Below the pieces are notes generated by a model. It did no database searches. It saw only the letters and a program-made list of their open reading frames with translations, and was not told the origin of the DNA. Of a stretch of 64,000 bases of DNA, positions 24,201 to 50,149 are shown in pieces. The translations under genes and the position numbers were made by a program. Source of the stretch: Manis javanica (Eukaryota; Chordata; Mammalia; Pholidota; Manidae); assembly GCF_040802235.1 (NCBI RefSeq), contig NC_133158.1:39250001-39314000 (forward strand), given 5' to 3'. The stretch's first letter is position 1, and each line of letters opens with the position of its first letter.

Positions 24201-25676
24201 TCATTGGCGGTGGGGTGTGGGAAAACCCCAGGGAGGGCCAGGCTCCCGCCCAGGACAGAGCTGCCACTCCAGTCAGTGGTGTGGACGCTCACCCTGCCCA
24301 AGGGACTGGCTTCCACCCTTGCTTGGTGCCCAGTCAACTTCCTGCCCCAGAGGTGGGGAGTGGCTGGGACCTGTCTCTGTGCCTGCATGGCCAGGCTAGG
24401 TGCACCAGCCGCGGCCCGCCTGACACTGGGCATTAGGAGGCTGTGCCCTGCTCAGACAACAGGTTCTCTCTTCAAGCGGGAAGAATTGGACTGGGGCTGT
24501 GCTCTCTGCTCATGGCTGGCTGGGCCAGGCCCCTTACTGTGGGCCGAGGCCGGGGCCTCAAGCAGTGGGGACCTGGGGCCTCCATTTGCCATCTTTGCCA
24601 AGGGGGCATGAGGGCCCTGGGCCGTGGCCTCTGCCTGGGCATGGCGGGTGGGCCCCATGGCTGGCACGGTCCACACCGTCATGCTGGCCGGCCCCGCCCC
24701 TGTGGCTATTGCAGGTGGCAGCCAAAGCCCTGGAGATGGGCGTGTTTGGTGCGTATTTCAACGTGCTCGTCAACCTGACTGACATTGCGGACGATGAGTT
24801 TAAGGAGCAGGTGAGCAGGAGACTCCGGGCCCACTGAGGGATCTGGGGAGTGGGACCCTGACCAGCCGTCCTCGAGGGAAGTGTCGGCCTGATGGGACGC
24901 TGCCTGTGGGGCCGAGGCCTGGCTGGCTGTCCGCAGACTGGGGTCCAGCCCTTGTCTTCTTGGGGTTTCTGTGGAGCTGGGCGGCCCGGGAGCGCACCGG
25001 CCCCCACCCTCCTGTGGGCCTCTGGCCGGGCGGGGGGCTGGACCCAGGTGGATTCAGAGGGTGGCCTGACGGAGCTGTGTGTGGCCCAGCCACCCCGAGT
25101 TGGCCTTGGGGGAGCGCTTAGGGCTGGAGTCCCCGGGGGCAGGGCCACAGGGCCTCGAAGAGCAGCGGCCACCCACCAGCTCTTCCAGCTCCAGTGGTAG
25201 CGATGATCGTGTTGTGGTCCCACCTGCTGGCTCCAGCCAGGCTGAGCTTGGCTGCCGAGGGAAGTCAGTGCCCACGTGGAGCCCACACGGGCATCAAGTT
25301 AAATGGGCCACTGAGCACCCCTGGGCCACAGGGCCACAGCCATGCCCTTGGCAGACTAAAGCCAGAAGACTGGGGTGGGGGGGACATGCCCGTCCCCACA
25401 GCTTGGAGCAGACATGGGCTCCCCCTGTGCCTACTGAGACCCTTGAGAGGCTTGGAGCCCCACGTCGGGGCCCAGGAGCACCCAGAGTGGCAGGCCTGGG
25501 AGGTGGCAGAGAGGGCACAGGAGGCGGCAAGGGATGGGCCTGTGGGCATGCGGCAGGCGCAGGTGGTGACCCAGCCCTGTGTCCATCAGACCCGCCAGCG
25601 CATCTCCAGTCTCCTCCAGGAAGCCAAGGTGCAGGTGGTGCTGGTGCTGGACCGCCTGGGGGCCCGGCAGGAGTGA
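10913..25676 (+). CDS. FTCD: Formimidoyltransferase-cyclodeaminase, 14 exons
   Basis: The conceptual protein is 540 residues (human has 541). FTCD is a bifunctional enzyme of histidine breakdown: the N-terminal half transfers the formimino group of formiminoglutamate to tetrahydrofolate, and the C-terminal half deaminates the product to 5,10-methenyl-tetrahydrofolate. The enzyme is a ring-shaped octamer that channels polyglutamated folate and also associates with the Golgi in liver. The start [14 protein letters not shown], the catalytic His82 within [11 protein letters not shown], and the cyclodeaminase signature [10 protein letters not shown] are all present. Every junction keeps phase, with GT-AG introns throughout. 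The ending LDRLGARQE is followed by TGA. It is convergent with COL6A2. I see no lesion, so it should be functional. Loss in people causes formiminoglutamic aciduria. Confidence 0.97.
14271..14350 (+). repeat. Tandem repeat, two 40-bp units
   Basis: Units 14271-14310 and 14311-14350 differ at only two positions (CCCAGATC/CCCGGATC and CACATG/CACGTG). They lie in FTCD intron 5. A third unit starts (CCCAG) but breaks off. Confidence 0.9.
16150..16660 (-). repeat. Antisense L1 ORF2 fragment
   Basis: On the - strand this reads as degenerate L1 ORF2 around the '[22 protein letters not shown]' region and neighbouring text. The + strand shows the typical antisense phrase about a low-level search ('attaggattttgataggac'). 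The part at 16160-16260 resembles another old repeat ('aaaatatacataacataaa'). Flanks at 15.8-16.1 and 16.7-17.5 kb are T-rich and probably also LINE-derived, but I cannot assign them. Confidence 0.6.
18120..19790 (-). mobile_element. L1 copy with two internal deletions
   Basis: The element runs on the - strand, with its poly(A) tail seen as a (TTTA)n/poly(T) run near 18120-18150 and its ORF2 stop at 18482. The C-terminal 199-residue frame (18482-19081) still contains the reverse-transcriptase motif FADD and later jumps at about 18735 from GRINIG straight to the extreme C-terminus ([17 protein letters not shown]), skipping roughly 1 kb but keeping frame. A second jump at about 19220 skips most of the polymerase and lands in the endonuclease region. 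The 3' UTR at 18150-18480 is well preserved, so the copy is fairly young. Confidence 0.75.
21218..25676 (+). CDS. FTCD: FTCD exons 8-14, linker and cyclodeaminase domain
   Basis: Coding exons are 21218-21279, 21775-21901, 22007-22168, 23115-23158, 23332-23470, 24715-24810 and 25590-25676, encoding residues 303-540. The end of the second formiminotransferase subdomain and the linker are followed by the helical cyclodeaminase fold with its glycine-rich loop [14 protein letters not shown] (exon 9), the [11 protein letters not shown] helix (exon 10) and the [20 protein letters not shown] segment across exons 12-13. Exons 9 and 10 are extremely GC-rich, unlike exons 11-14. Confidence 0.95.
21575..21688 (+). 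repeat. C-rich minisatellite in FTCD intron 8
   Basis: About three imperfect 32-38 base units repeat the pattern GACCCCGCCCCCC ... GAGGCCCCTCCCCAG. The whole intron is only 495 bases, so the array fills a quarter of it and ends about 90 bases before the exon 9 acceptor. Confidence 0.8.
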
Positions 25677-25821
25677 GGGCCGCGCAGGCCCCTGTGCCCT
25701 CCATGGCCCCTTCCCGTAGGGGCCCGCTCAGCCCAGCAGTGGAGGGCGGTCTCCAGACACGGTCCCCGTGGAGCCCTGGGGGCGGGCTGTCGGCTGTGTC
25801 ACCCCTGTCACTGTGACCCCT

Positions 25822-25827
25822 AGTAAA
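25822..25827 (+). terminator. FTCD: FTCD polyadenylation signal (AGTAAA variant)
   Basis: AGTAAA lies 146 bases after the stop codon and is followed by a GT-rich tract (ggtgcctctggtgtgtgagg). No AATAAA occurs nearby on the + strand, so this variant is the best candidate for the 3' end at about 25845. Confidence 0.65.
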
Positions 25828-28540
25828 GCATGATACACCGGTGCCTCTGGTGTGTGAGGGCTGGGGCTGGGCCCGGCACAGCGGGCGGGTCGGGGGACCC
25901 CGAGATGAGCGAGCATGGGGAGACAGAGTCGGAGGAAGCAGGGCACAGCGCGAAGTGTCACGCAGGCTCCAGGGTCCCACAGACATGTGTGACTGCCAGT
26001 GGGGCCTGGGCTGGCTAGGGCCACTCAGAGCGCCGGGGCCCCACGGGGCTCATCCCTGGCTGCGTGGCTTGGTGGGGGTGGCTGCCCCGTGGCCCAGGCA
26101 GGCGAGGACTAGGAGGGACCCGTGTGCAGGAGTGCCTGGGGGTGATGGCGATCTGCCTGGGTCCCCATGTCCCGGTGGGGTCCTGGGAGGGGCGGGCACT
26201 GGTTTCTCACTTGAGTGGGAGCTCAGGGGCCATGGTGAGTGAGGGGGTCCCAGGAGGGCGGCTGCCCCAGCCTCCAGCACAGGGCCCCTCTGCCTCCTGC
26301 CTGTCTACCTGCAGGGCCTAAGTGGCTCAGGGCAGGGAGGGGGTGTGGCAGGGAGCCCCAGGGCTTCTCCAGGGCCCCGGGCTGGGGGCAATGGCACCAG
26401 CCCCAGCCCCATCAGCAGCCCAGGTTTGAGCGCCACCTGCTTAGCACGACAGAGCTGAAGAGGGCAGCACTGTGGGGCCGTGGACTGGACTCCATGGGGT
26501 GGCAGAGGGCGTGGGGTTGCAGCGGACCCGCCCTGCTGGGGGGATGTCCGGAGAGGCCCCAGGTGGGGGTCTGTGCTCCCCAGAGGCTGGGAGCTGCATG
26601 TGAGTATGGTCTGCTTTGCGGGAGGAGGGCCTCGCCGCTGGCTGCAGGCTGAGATTCTCCTGATTTAATCATTTTAAGTGAGCAGTGTGTTGAGTAGCTC
26701 AAAATCCAAAAGGACACAGGGACTCCCTGGAGAAGCCTGTCTGCCTGGCCCCACCCCTCCACACCTCCTGCAGGAGCCCTCGTGTTCTGTGTGTCGGGCT
26801 CATTTAGTGTTTATTTGCACAAACGCAAGTGCATGGGAATTTATATTCCTAATTCTCCCTTCATGGCGTAGCAGATTATATGCTGAATTTGTTTCTACTT
26901 AACAAGATGGCCAGAAAATCTTTCATATCCTCAGTGTTTAGAAAGACTCCAACATGAAATGTGCTTTATTCTCTTCCCATTTCCTGTGTTTTTTCTTAAC
27001 CGTTTCCTTGTGAAACAAGATGCTGGAGAAAGGGGCCCCAAACATGGCCAATAGCTCAGCGATTTGTGACAGTGTGTCCTGGGTGGCCATCTCCCCACCA
27101 TGGCATCCTCCTTACCTGGCCCTCGGCCTCTCACCCTGCTCCGTGGCGCCTGTGCCCTGCTTTCCTGTAGACCCGTCTGGCACAGGCACGCTCCGGGACA
27201 TGTTGGTTCAGTTTACCCTGCTTGCTGAACTTTCAATCGGTGGGATCTGTGTGCCACCTGCCCCCGAGGCAGCTGCTGCTCAGTGTGGTATGTGTGAGTC
27301 CCACCTACTGGGTGCTGGACAGTCACGCTCCTCAGAGAAAAGCCTTTTGCTTACCACGTGCCTGTGTGCACGGGGCTTTTGTCTGTCTCTGGCATGCGAT
27401 GTCCTGCACAAGGCTCGCATGGCAGGTGGAGCCACTGAGTGGTGGGGTGTCACCTTCCTGAGGGCTGCATTGCTACATGGCCCCATGGCCCCCACGGCAG
27501 AGTGCATCCAGGCCCCTTTCCCCTCACTGCAGTGAAGTGTGTCCCTGCTCATGGACACCGGGCCCAGCCACACTGCGCCGTGGCCAAGGGAATGTGGGCA
27601 GGAGGGATGGCACAGTGCCTACCCTGGGCCAGAGGAGGCTCTCATTTGCACTCACCCCTTGGGTGGCTTCTGACCTCCACCTGAGAACAGCTTTCCCTGA
27701 ACCGCTGCTGCCATAGGCTGGAGACCCAGAAAGAACCCAGGGCATGAGCGTCCCCACTGCGCACAGCCCCGGTGTGGGTGGGGCCTGAGCAAGTCCCTGA
27801 GGGTGAGGTGCCCCTGGCCACTGATCCTCGAGTGCAGTAAATGCTCATGGTCCTGCCCGTGGCTTTCCAGCTGGTGGTTACTGAGCTGCAGGACTGATGC
27901 CCTTCCCAACAGAACGTGCTGTAAAACATCAGGGCTTTTGCCCCAGAAGGTGGCAGAGGGCATCAGTGTGGTTTCACTGTCTTTGTTAGTCTGAAATCGC
28001 TCGCCCATGTTTCTCTTCTGTGTTCTGCTTGGATGCATGACCTGTTTCCCTGTTGGGAACTTGGCTGTCAGGTCCTAAACACCCACCAGTGTCCTGCACC
28101 TTCCTGGGGACGTCTCCCTGGGGACAAGGGGCCTGCTGTGGCAATCTTCTGCCCCCAGGATGTTACCATTAGAAATAACTTAAAAAGTCACCATGCCCAA
28201 AATTCCTTCCTTCCAATTCACATGTTATAAAAAAGTGTACTTATTAGATAGTAACGCAGGATATTAAAGGAAAATAACTTAGGAAGTACATTCTTCTTAA
28301 GTAGGACAGAGAACCCACATACCTTATAGGAAAAATTTACTACTTGAAAATTTAAGAACTTGTTTCTGGTGAAAAACATCGTATCCTAAGGTAAATGACA
28401 AGAATCCTATCGGAAGGAAAAAAAATACAGCTTTTGTAACAGGCAGAGAGTTACTATTGACCAACATAACAAGCTCCTATAAATCAAACTGAACAGGGCA
28501 GGGCACCAGGAAGAAGTTGGCGTGCGTGTGCACCCATATG

Positions 28541-28541
28541 G

Positions 28542-28572
<31 letters not shown>
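28541..28572 (+). repeat. Poly(T) followed by (GT)n
   Basis: A run of about 18 T is followed by six or seven GT units and then a looser GT-rich stretch to about 28590. Confidence 0.9.
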
Positions 28573-28573
<1 letters not shown>

Positions 28574-29519
28574 CACGTATGTGTGGATGTGTGCAAATGC
28601 AAGGGAAGGTCCCCAGCATGGCTACCTCCTAGGAGGGCTGGTTTGGGAGGCACAGGGGCCGCTCTGACTTCAGCTGTGCCTTTCCCTGAGGTCTGGCTCC
28701 ATGCAGCCCACACGTGTAAGCACCGCATGGAGTGCCGCTGGGGCTCCCCTGCCCTCACAGCGAGGTTGGTGCGGATCCGCCTTGGAGCTGGGACATTGGG
28801 AAAGGAAGAATCTACACCCTTTGCTGCTTGCCCTTGCTGGGGGGTTCGCCCTGATCAGGGGGGTCCCTGCCACAGGGTGCGTGCCATGCTCTGGCTCTCC
28901 ATGGCCCCTGCCTCAGCCCCCTGCCTGCTGCCCTGCACCTGGGCTTCCAGAACCAGAGGCTGAGGCTTGGGAGGCACCAGGGCAGAGGTCGGCTGAACAA
29001 ACATAGTTGGCACAGGTTCCTGGTGTTTGCTTGCCAGCTCCCCAGGAGTCTGGCTGGTGTCTCCACCTCCTTCCCCTTGTCTCGGTGCCTTTGGGGCCCC
29101 CTGCAAGTGCAGGCCACCTTGAGCCACATCTGTGTCCTCCCTGTGATGGGCGGGCCCAGCACTGGGCCCCCGCCCATCATTGCTCATGGCCTTAAGGACG
29201 GGCTGGCATCACTGCTGATGATGCCCTTCCCGAGGGCCGGGGAGACCTGTGGACACTTCCCTGCAGGCAGGTTAGCACTGGTCCTGGCATGCTAGCCAGT
29301 GGACTTTGCTGGACAGGGAGTGGGTGGTGGCTTCCTCTGGGTCAGGAGCACAGCTCGCTTGCCAAGCCAGCTGTGGGCAGAGTCCAGGCAACGTGGGGGT
29401 GCTGGTGGGGGTGAAGTCCTGCCCAGCCCCGAGCCTCTGGGTACTGAGGGTGTCCCTGGTGGCCTCCTCGTCCACTTTTCCCCACTGAGACTGCAGAGGA
29501 CACGGCCTCCCCAAGACAC

Positions 29520-29675
29520 AGGGGACCTGAACCAGGAGGGACCCTGACCTGGGGAGGCTCTGCTTTGCAGATTGGGGTGGGGGGAACCCTGAGCTTGGGG
29601 GGCTCACCTGGGGGGACCCTGACCTGGGGGAAACTCTGACACAGAGGAACCCTGACCTGGGGGAGGCTCTGCCTG
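29520..29675 (+). repeat. Irregular G-rich minisatellite
   Basis: Variants of ACCCTGACCTGGGGGAGGCTCT recur about six times with insertions. The units of 20-30 bases are imperfect. Confidence 0.75.
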
Positions 29676-30579
29676 GTGGTGGGGGTGTGTGTGGGTGGGG
29701 GTGTCCCTCCCAGGCCAAGGCCGTCTGGTCCCAGGTGTCCCCTGGCCTCGGGCGAACGGTTGGTGCAGCCAGATGCAGCTCTGAAGGTGCTTCGCGTGTC
29801 CTCTAGCGGCTGATTGGTGATCAACGAGTCCGTCCTGCTAAAAAACTGTGCTCATGGGCTATTAACTCTTAGTTTCTGAGAACTGCCTGCTGAAGCTCTT
29901 CATCCATTTCATTGGAACCGCTTTTCTTGCAGATCTGTGGGTTCCTTACAGCACAGACATGACTCCCGGCTGCCGTGTTCTTTGATAAGCTCCCCCATCT
30001 GTTTTCTATTTTGTTTATATCAATATTTTGGTTAGAGTCACTCAAATTTATATGTATGCTTATCACACCTGCAGGGAAGAGGGAGAGGACCCTAATTAAA
30101 AGTTTTGCTTTCTTTTTGTCACTAGTAATGCCACTGGGGCCTTCCCCTCACTGTCCCCACCCAGCAGGAACACCCCCCTGGGCTCCTACCCAATGGTGCA
30201 AGTCCCTGGTGGCAGAACCTGGCCTCTAGCTCCCCAGCACTGTGAGCATAGGGCCCTCCCCACCACGCGGAGGTGGGGCGAGGTGCCGGGGGGTCCTTAC
30301 GTGGGGGAGCACAGAGGGGCTGCCCTGGCACCCTACCTCCCCTGCCAGTCATGGGCGGGCAGTGGGGCTGGACCTGGGAGTGTGGGATGCGTGGCAACTG
30401 TACACTGGTTGGTCCCTAACCTGGCCCTTGAAGAAGGCTTTTCCCAGTGTCCCAGCTCCGCCCCCAAGATGCACAGAGTGGTGTGGGTCAGGAGGTTCCA
30501 GCCTGGCCCCAGGACATCTGGGACATTACCAAGGGACACTGAAGGGGGACAGGACGGTACTGGGGGGCTGCTGTGGGGA

Positions 30580-30690
30580 CACAGGTGAGGGGACACTAGT
30601 GAGGGGTGCTGGTAAGAGGACCGGTGAGGACCCTGATGAGGGGACATTGGTGAGGAGATGTTGGCGAGGGGGCACTGGTGAGGGGACCCT
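30580..30690 (+). repeat. Minisatellite, GGTGAGGGGACACT-type units
   Basis: Six to seven imperfect units of 14-20 bases share a GGTGAGGGGAC core. Each unit resembles a splice donor consensus, a consequence of its G-rich motif rather than evidence of splicing. Confidence 0.75.
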
Positions 30691-31099
30691 GGCTTGTGTA
30701 CTTCCCTGGCCCAGGAGTCACAGGGCCCTGGGACCCCCACCCACAGGCCCTGCTCCCTGGCTAAGCCTCATGTGGGGGGCGCCACGCATTGCCCAGTGGT
30801 TCTGTGGCCACTGCTGTGTGCCTGGTATCCCAGTTTCCTCTGAGAGGCTGCCGGGCCAGGCCACCGGGCCGATCTTTGCCAAGTCTCCTTAACTCAGTCT
30901 GCAGCTCTCAGGGGACAAGACACAGATCCAAGTGGGCCTGGTGGTGGGGGGTGGGGAGATGAGCAGGCAGAGCAGGGGTCCTGCCAGCCAGGGCCGTGGG
31001 GGGGGGCCCGCAGGCACCCTGTGTGCTGGGGCTCAGACAGCAGCTGCAAGGGGCTGGTGCCTTGCCTCCTGGGAAGGCTGGGCCCCCAGTGGACACTCT

Positions 31100-31395
31100 G
31101 TGGACAGTGGTATGGTGAGCACTGGGGTCTCGGAGCTGGCTGGAACCCTCAAAGGACCCCAGCCACCCAATGACCAGTGTCCTTGTAAAAAGGGCACATG
31201 TGGACACAGATGTGCATAGAGAGGGCACCGTGGGAAGGAGGAGGTGCTAGAGGTTGGAGGACCTCACCCTGGAACCTTCGGTGGGAGGCACCTCAGTCTT
31301 GGACTTCTGGCCTCCAGACCGAGAGTTGGTTGCTATTGTCAGAGCCGATCAGTGTGTGCACTTCCCTAGGGCAGCCCTGGCCGACTGGGCTGGCG
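31100..31395 (+). repeat. MaLR/LTR-like relic
   Basis: The order 'cagtgtccttgtaaaaagg', 'acacagatgtgcatagag', 'ccttggacttctggcctccaga'-like text and 'gggcagccctggc' is the usual 3' half of mammalian MaLR-type LTRs. It is diverged and the subfamily is not resolved. Confidence 0.5.
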
Positions 31396-31859
31396 AGCAG
31401 AGCATCTGTGGCATCCGTGGTTCAGTGTGGCCCTTCCCAGAGGGAGTGCCTGGAGGGCTCAGGAGGCTCAACAAGACGTCACCGAGGTGCCACAGAGAAG
31501 CAGCAGCTCTCTGTCCACCTCCCCTTCTCCCGATGTGAACCCACAAACACCTTAAAGCTCTGTGGCCCTGGGCTGGGCACAGACGGGACTTCACTGACCA
31601 AGCATGGTTTTCAGCCCAAAGCCGACTAGACAGGCAGATTCCATGGCTGAGGCTGTTGGTCTGTGCATTTGGGGCACTGCGGGCGGCCGGTGCCTAGAGG
31701 CAGCACCTGCCTCAAGGAGAGGAGGCCAGGTCAGGCACCACCTGGGTGGTGGGCACTCTGGGGTGTGATGAACCCTAGTGGGCATGTGAATGGTCTGCGG
31801 CTCCTTGGCTGCCTGGAGAAGCCCCCGGTTGGGCACAGTGGAAGCCAGCAAGCAGGAGG

Positions 31860-32403
31860 CGGTTCAAAGCCTTTATTGGACTGAGGTGTGTGCACACAGG
31901 GAAGTGTAGGGCCCGCTGCCACAGCTCAGTCTGGCGAGGGGCAGGTGACCCCCAGAGAGGAGGGCTGGCAGGGCTGGCAGAGAGCCTTTGGAGGGCTCTG
32001 GAGGGGTGATGAGTCAAGGGATGATGCTGGGCTGAGTGGGGCTGAGGGACAGGGAGAGGGGCCTGCAGCTGAGGTCTGGACTGCTGGCCGCTGGAGGGCA
32101 TCCTGGGAAGCCTCGGGTCCAGGAAGGGCAGGGCATGTGTGGATCAGAGGGGACAGTGGACTCAGTGGTGCTCAGGGCCGAGGGACCCCGTGGGGAGCTG
32201 GGGGTGGGCAGGGATCCTCCACTCCTGACTTCACTCCCACACTGGCAGAGATGGAGCCCACAGTGCACCGGGCCTCTAGGTGGGGTCTGAGCAGCACCGC
32301 GGATTGGAGGACAGTGACTCCAGGGCCTGGGGCACAGGGTGAGGCCGGGACGTGGCCGGGTGGGGGTGGGGGCGCGGGGCTCAGCGCGGGGGTAGCGGGC
32401 GCG
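31860..32403 (-). other. COL6A2: COL6A2 main 3' UTR
   Basis: It runs from the stop codon (32404-32406) to just past the AATAAA at 31872-31877 on the - strand. The sequence is GC-rich and I see no repeats in it. Confidence 0.75.
31872..31877 (-). terminator. COL6A2: COL6A2 polyadenylation signal
   Basis: AATAAA on the - strand about 530 bases after the stop codon. Cleavage is expected near 31855. Confidence 0.8.
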
Positions 32404-47838
<15,435 letters not shown>

Positions 47839-49699
47839 CTTGGTAGCACCCTTGCACCCCAACATCCTGCAACAGGAATGTGCGGCCACTGCAGACGGGC
47901 CCCACAGGCATCTGTGCCTGCAGCCCTACAGCCCTCTGCCCGGGGGTGGGTGGCACACACAGTAGCCAGCACCTGGGCTCATGGAGGCACCCTCTCCCTG
48001 GCCATAGGTGGGGGCACAGAGATCGCAGGCTTTGGGCTCCGTTCTGGGTAGGATTCAGACATTCACAGCCCACCCCTGCCCTGTGCAGCCTGGGCGTGCT
48101 AGGTAGAAAGGTGCATCGGGAACTGACTGGCAACAGTAGGGGCCTGGGGGTCAGGGAGCCAGTGGGGGTGACTGGGGGGAGGGATATCTGGGGAGGGCGA
48201 GGTGCAGGCTGGGTTGGGGTGGGTCTCAGTACTTGATGCCAGAGGACCCCCACAGTCACCAGGGAGGGGAGCGGCCCTGGGGGTGAAGTGTGGGGGCTGA
48301 GATGTGGATGGGCCTGGGGGTGCTGGCATCCCACTTTGTTAGGGGACATGGTGACAGGGGTTGGGGGACCCCTCCCCAGAGTGGGTCACTGTGCCCTGAC
48401 ATGTCTCCATGGGATGACGTTTCTCTGCCACTTGCTGCCCTCAGTTTCCAGGCCCACCCTTTGACCAGAGAGGGAAAGGGCTGGGGGCGTGGGGCCAGCA
48501 GGCTGGCCAGGCCTGGGGACTGGGTTGGGGAGGAGTGGGCCTGCAGGGTGGCCAACAAGGGACCTGTGACCTGGCTCTTCTGGTGGGGAGCCCTGAGTCT
48601 GGCTCACACAAATGCCCCACTGCCCTGTGAAGCCCCCGGAACAGAGGGGACTAGGTAGAATACGCTGCCCCAGAGGTTTACGGCCTGCTGGTGAGGCTGC
48701 TGGCGAGCTGGACCTCAAGGGCTGGGGTGAGAGGCCTGGAGAGCTTTGGGGGCACTTTGGGGCAGTGCTCCTGGGGGTGCCCCCCAATGCTGCAGGAATA
48801 CCTCATTTTTGAGAGGAGGTGGATTCATGGGGCAGGTGTCATGACTAGAGGGCTAGTCTTGGCATAGTTAGACGTGAACAGTGCATGGCCCTGACCCCCA
48901 CACCATAGGGTCATGGTCAGATCAAGAGGCCATGAACCCTCAAGGTAGTGACAGCTGCCAAGATCGAAGCAAGCTCAGTGGGAGCACCAAGGAATCCAGG
49001 GGGGCTTCCTGCAAGAGGTGACAGAGGTACCCAGACTGAGGGAACTGGCCAGAGGAAGGGGAGCTCCTGGCTTATTTAGGGGCAACACCTGGCTGAATTG
49101 GAGGTTGAGAAGGTGGGGTGAGGGGCAGGCCAGGGGCCCTGCAGAGCCCTGAAGCCGAGGGGTAGTCAGGCTGCAGCAGTCAGAGCCATGTGGCCCGGAG
49201 CTATCACCTCTGGTAGTGGCCGCCCTGGACCCTAGCCAGGGGCCAGAGCAGGGCCCGCCACGGCTGAGCACTGGGGTAGGTGCAGCTCTGTCTTCCTGAC
49301 TCCTCACCCGACTGCCCCAGGGCAGAGAATCCAAGGAGAGACCCCAGGGGGAAGAGGCCCGGGGGAGAAGCACAGTGGGGGTGGCCCTGGTTCCCATCTT
49401 GACCCTTCTGCTGCAGAGTAGGGGGAGGGGACTGGGGGCCGGGGGAGTGCGCTGGGCCAGGTCCTGCTCTCCACATGCACGTCGCTGGCACCCCCTAGCT
49501 GCACATTACACACACACAATAAATTAAGAAAGGCCCACATAATAAAGTATACTGGTGGAAAATTTTACTCTCAAATGAAATGAAAAATTCTAAAAATGTC
49601 TCCACAGGAAAAAACACAATAACAACAGCATATAGACACCTTGGTTGCTTGTCAACTGAGTCACCTTGGGGTGGTGAGAAGCCTGCCAGGCGTCCCTGT

Positions 49700-50146
49700 G
49701 CCCCCAGAACCTAAGCCTCGTGAAGCTCTCCTGCCCACTGAGCTGCCGCCGGCCTGTGTGGCCAGTGGAATGCGCGGAGTGATGGTGTGTGGCTGCTGAG
49801 ACTAGGTCATCAGTCACTGTGGAGGCCCTGGAGCCCTCTCTGGGGGAAGCCAGCTGCCATGCCATGAGGATGCTCAAGCAGGTCTTGCAGAAGCCCATGC
49901 AGAGAAGAACTGAGGCCTCCAGCCAATGGCCAGGGGAGGGCACCACCTTAGCTGCAGACCCTGCAGCCCAGCCAAGGCTCCAAATGACCACAGCCCTGGA
50001 AGTAGGTGACTGCTTCCCATGAGGGACCCTGCTGAGTTGCTCCCCAATTCCTGACTCAAATAAATGATGAGGTAGTAAATGCTTCTTGTTTTAAATCAGT
50101 AAGGTTTGATGCAATTTGTTATCCAGCAATAGATGACTAATAGAGG
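49700..50146 (+). repeat. MLT1-type MaLR LTR
   Basis: Typical landmarks occur in order: 'gagtgatggtgtgtggct', 'ctgggggaagccagctgccat', 'gaactgaggcctcc', 'aataaatgatgaggtagtaaatg' and the end 'tgttatccagcaatagatgactaatag'. Sense orientation is +. Confidence 0.75.
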
Positions 50147-50149
50147 CAT

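Larger units (their letters stand above)
25850..31850. other. Intergenic between the FTCD and COL6A2 3' ends
   Basis: This 6 kb gap separates two convergent genes. I find no exon-like blocks. 26.6-28.4 kb contains AT-richer old interspersed sequence. 28.5 kb holds a T/GT simple repeat, 29.5 and 30.6 kb hold minisatellites, and 31.1-31.4 kb an LTR relic. Long frames here follow GC content. Confidence 0.6.
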
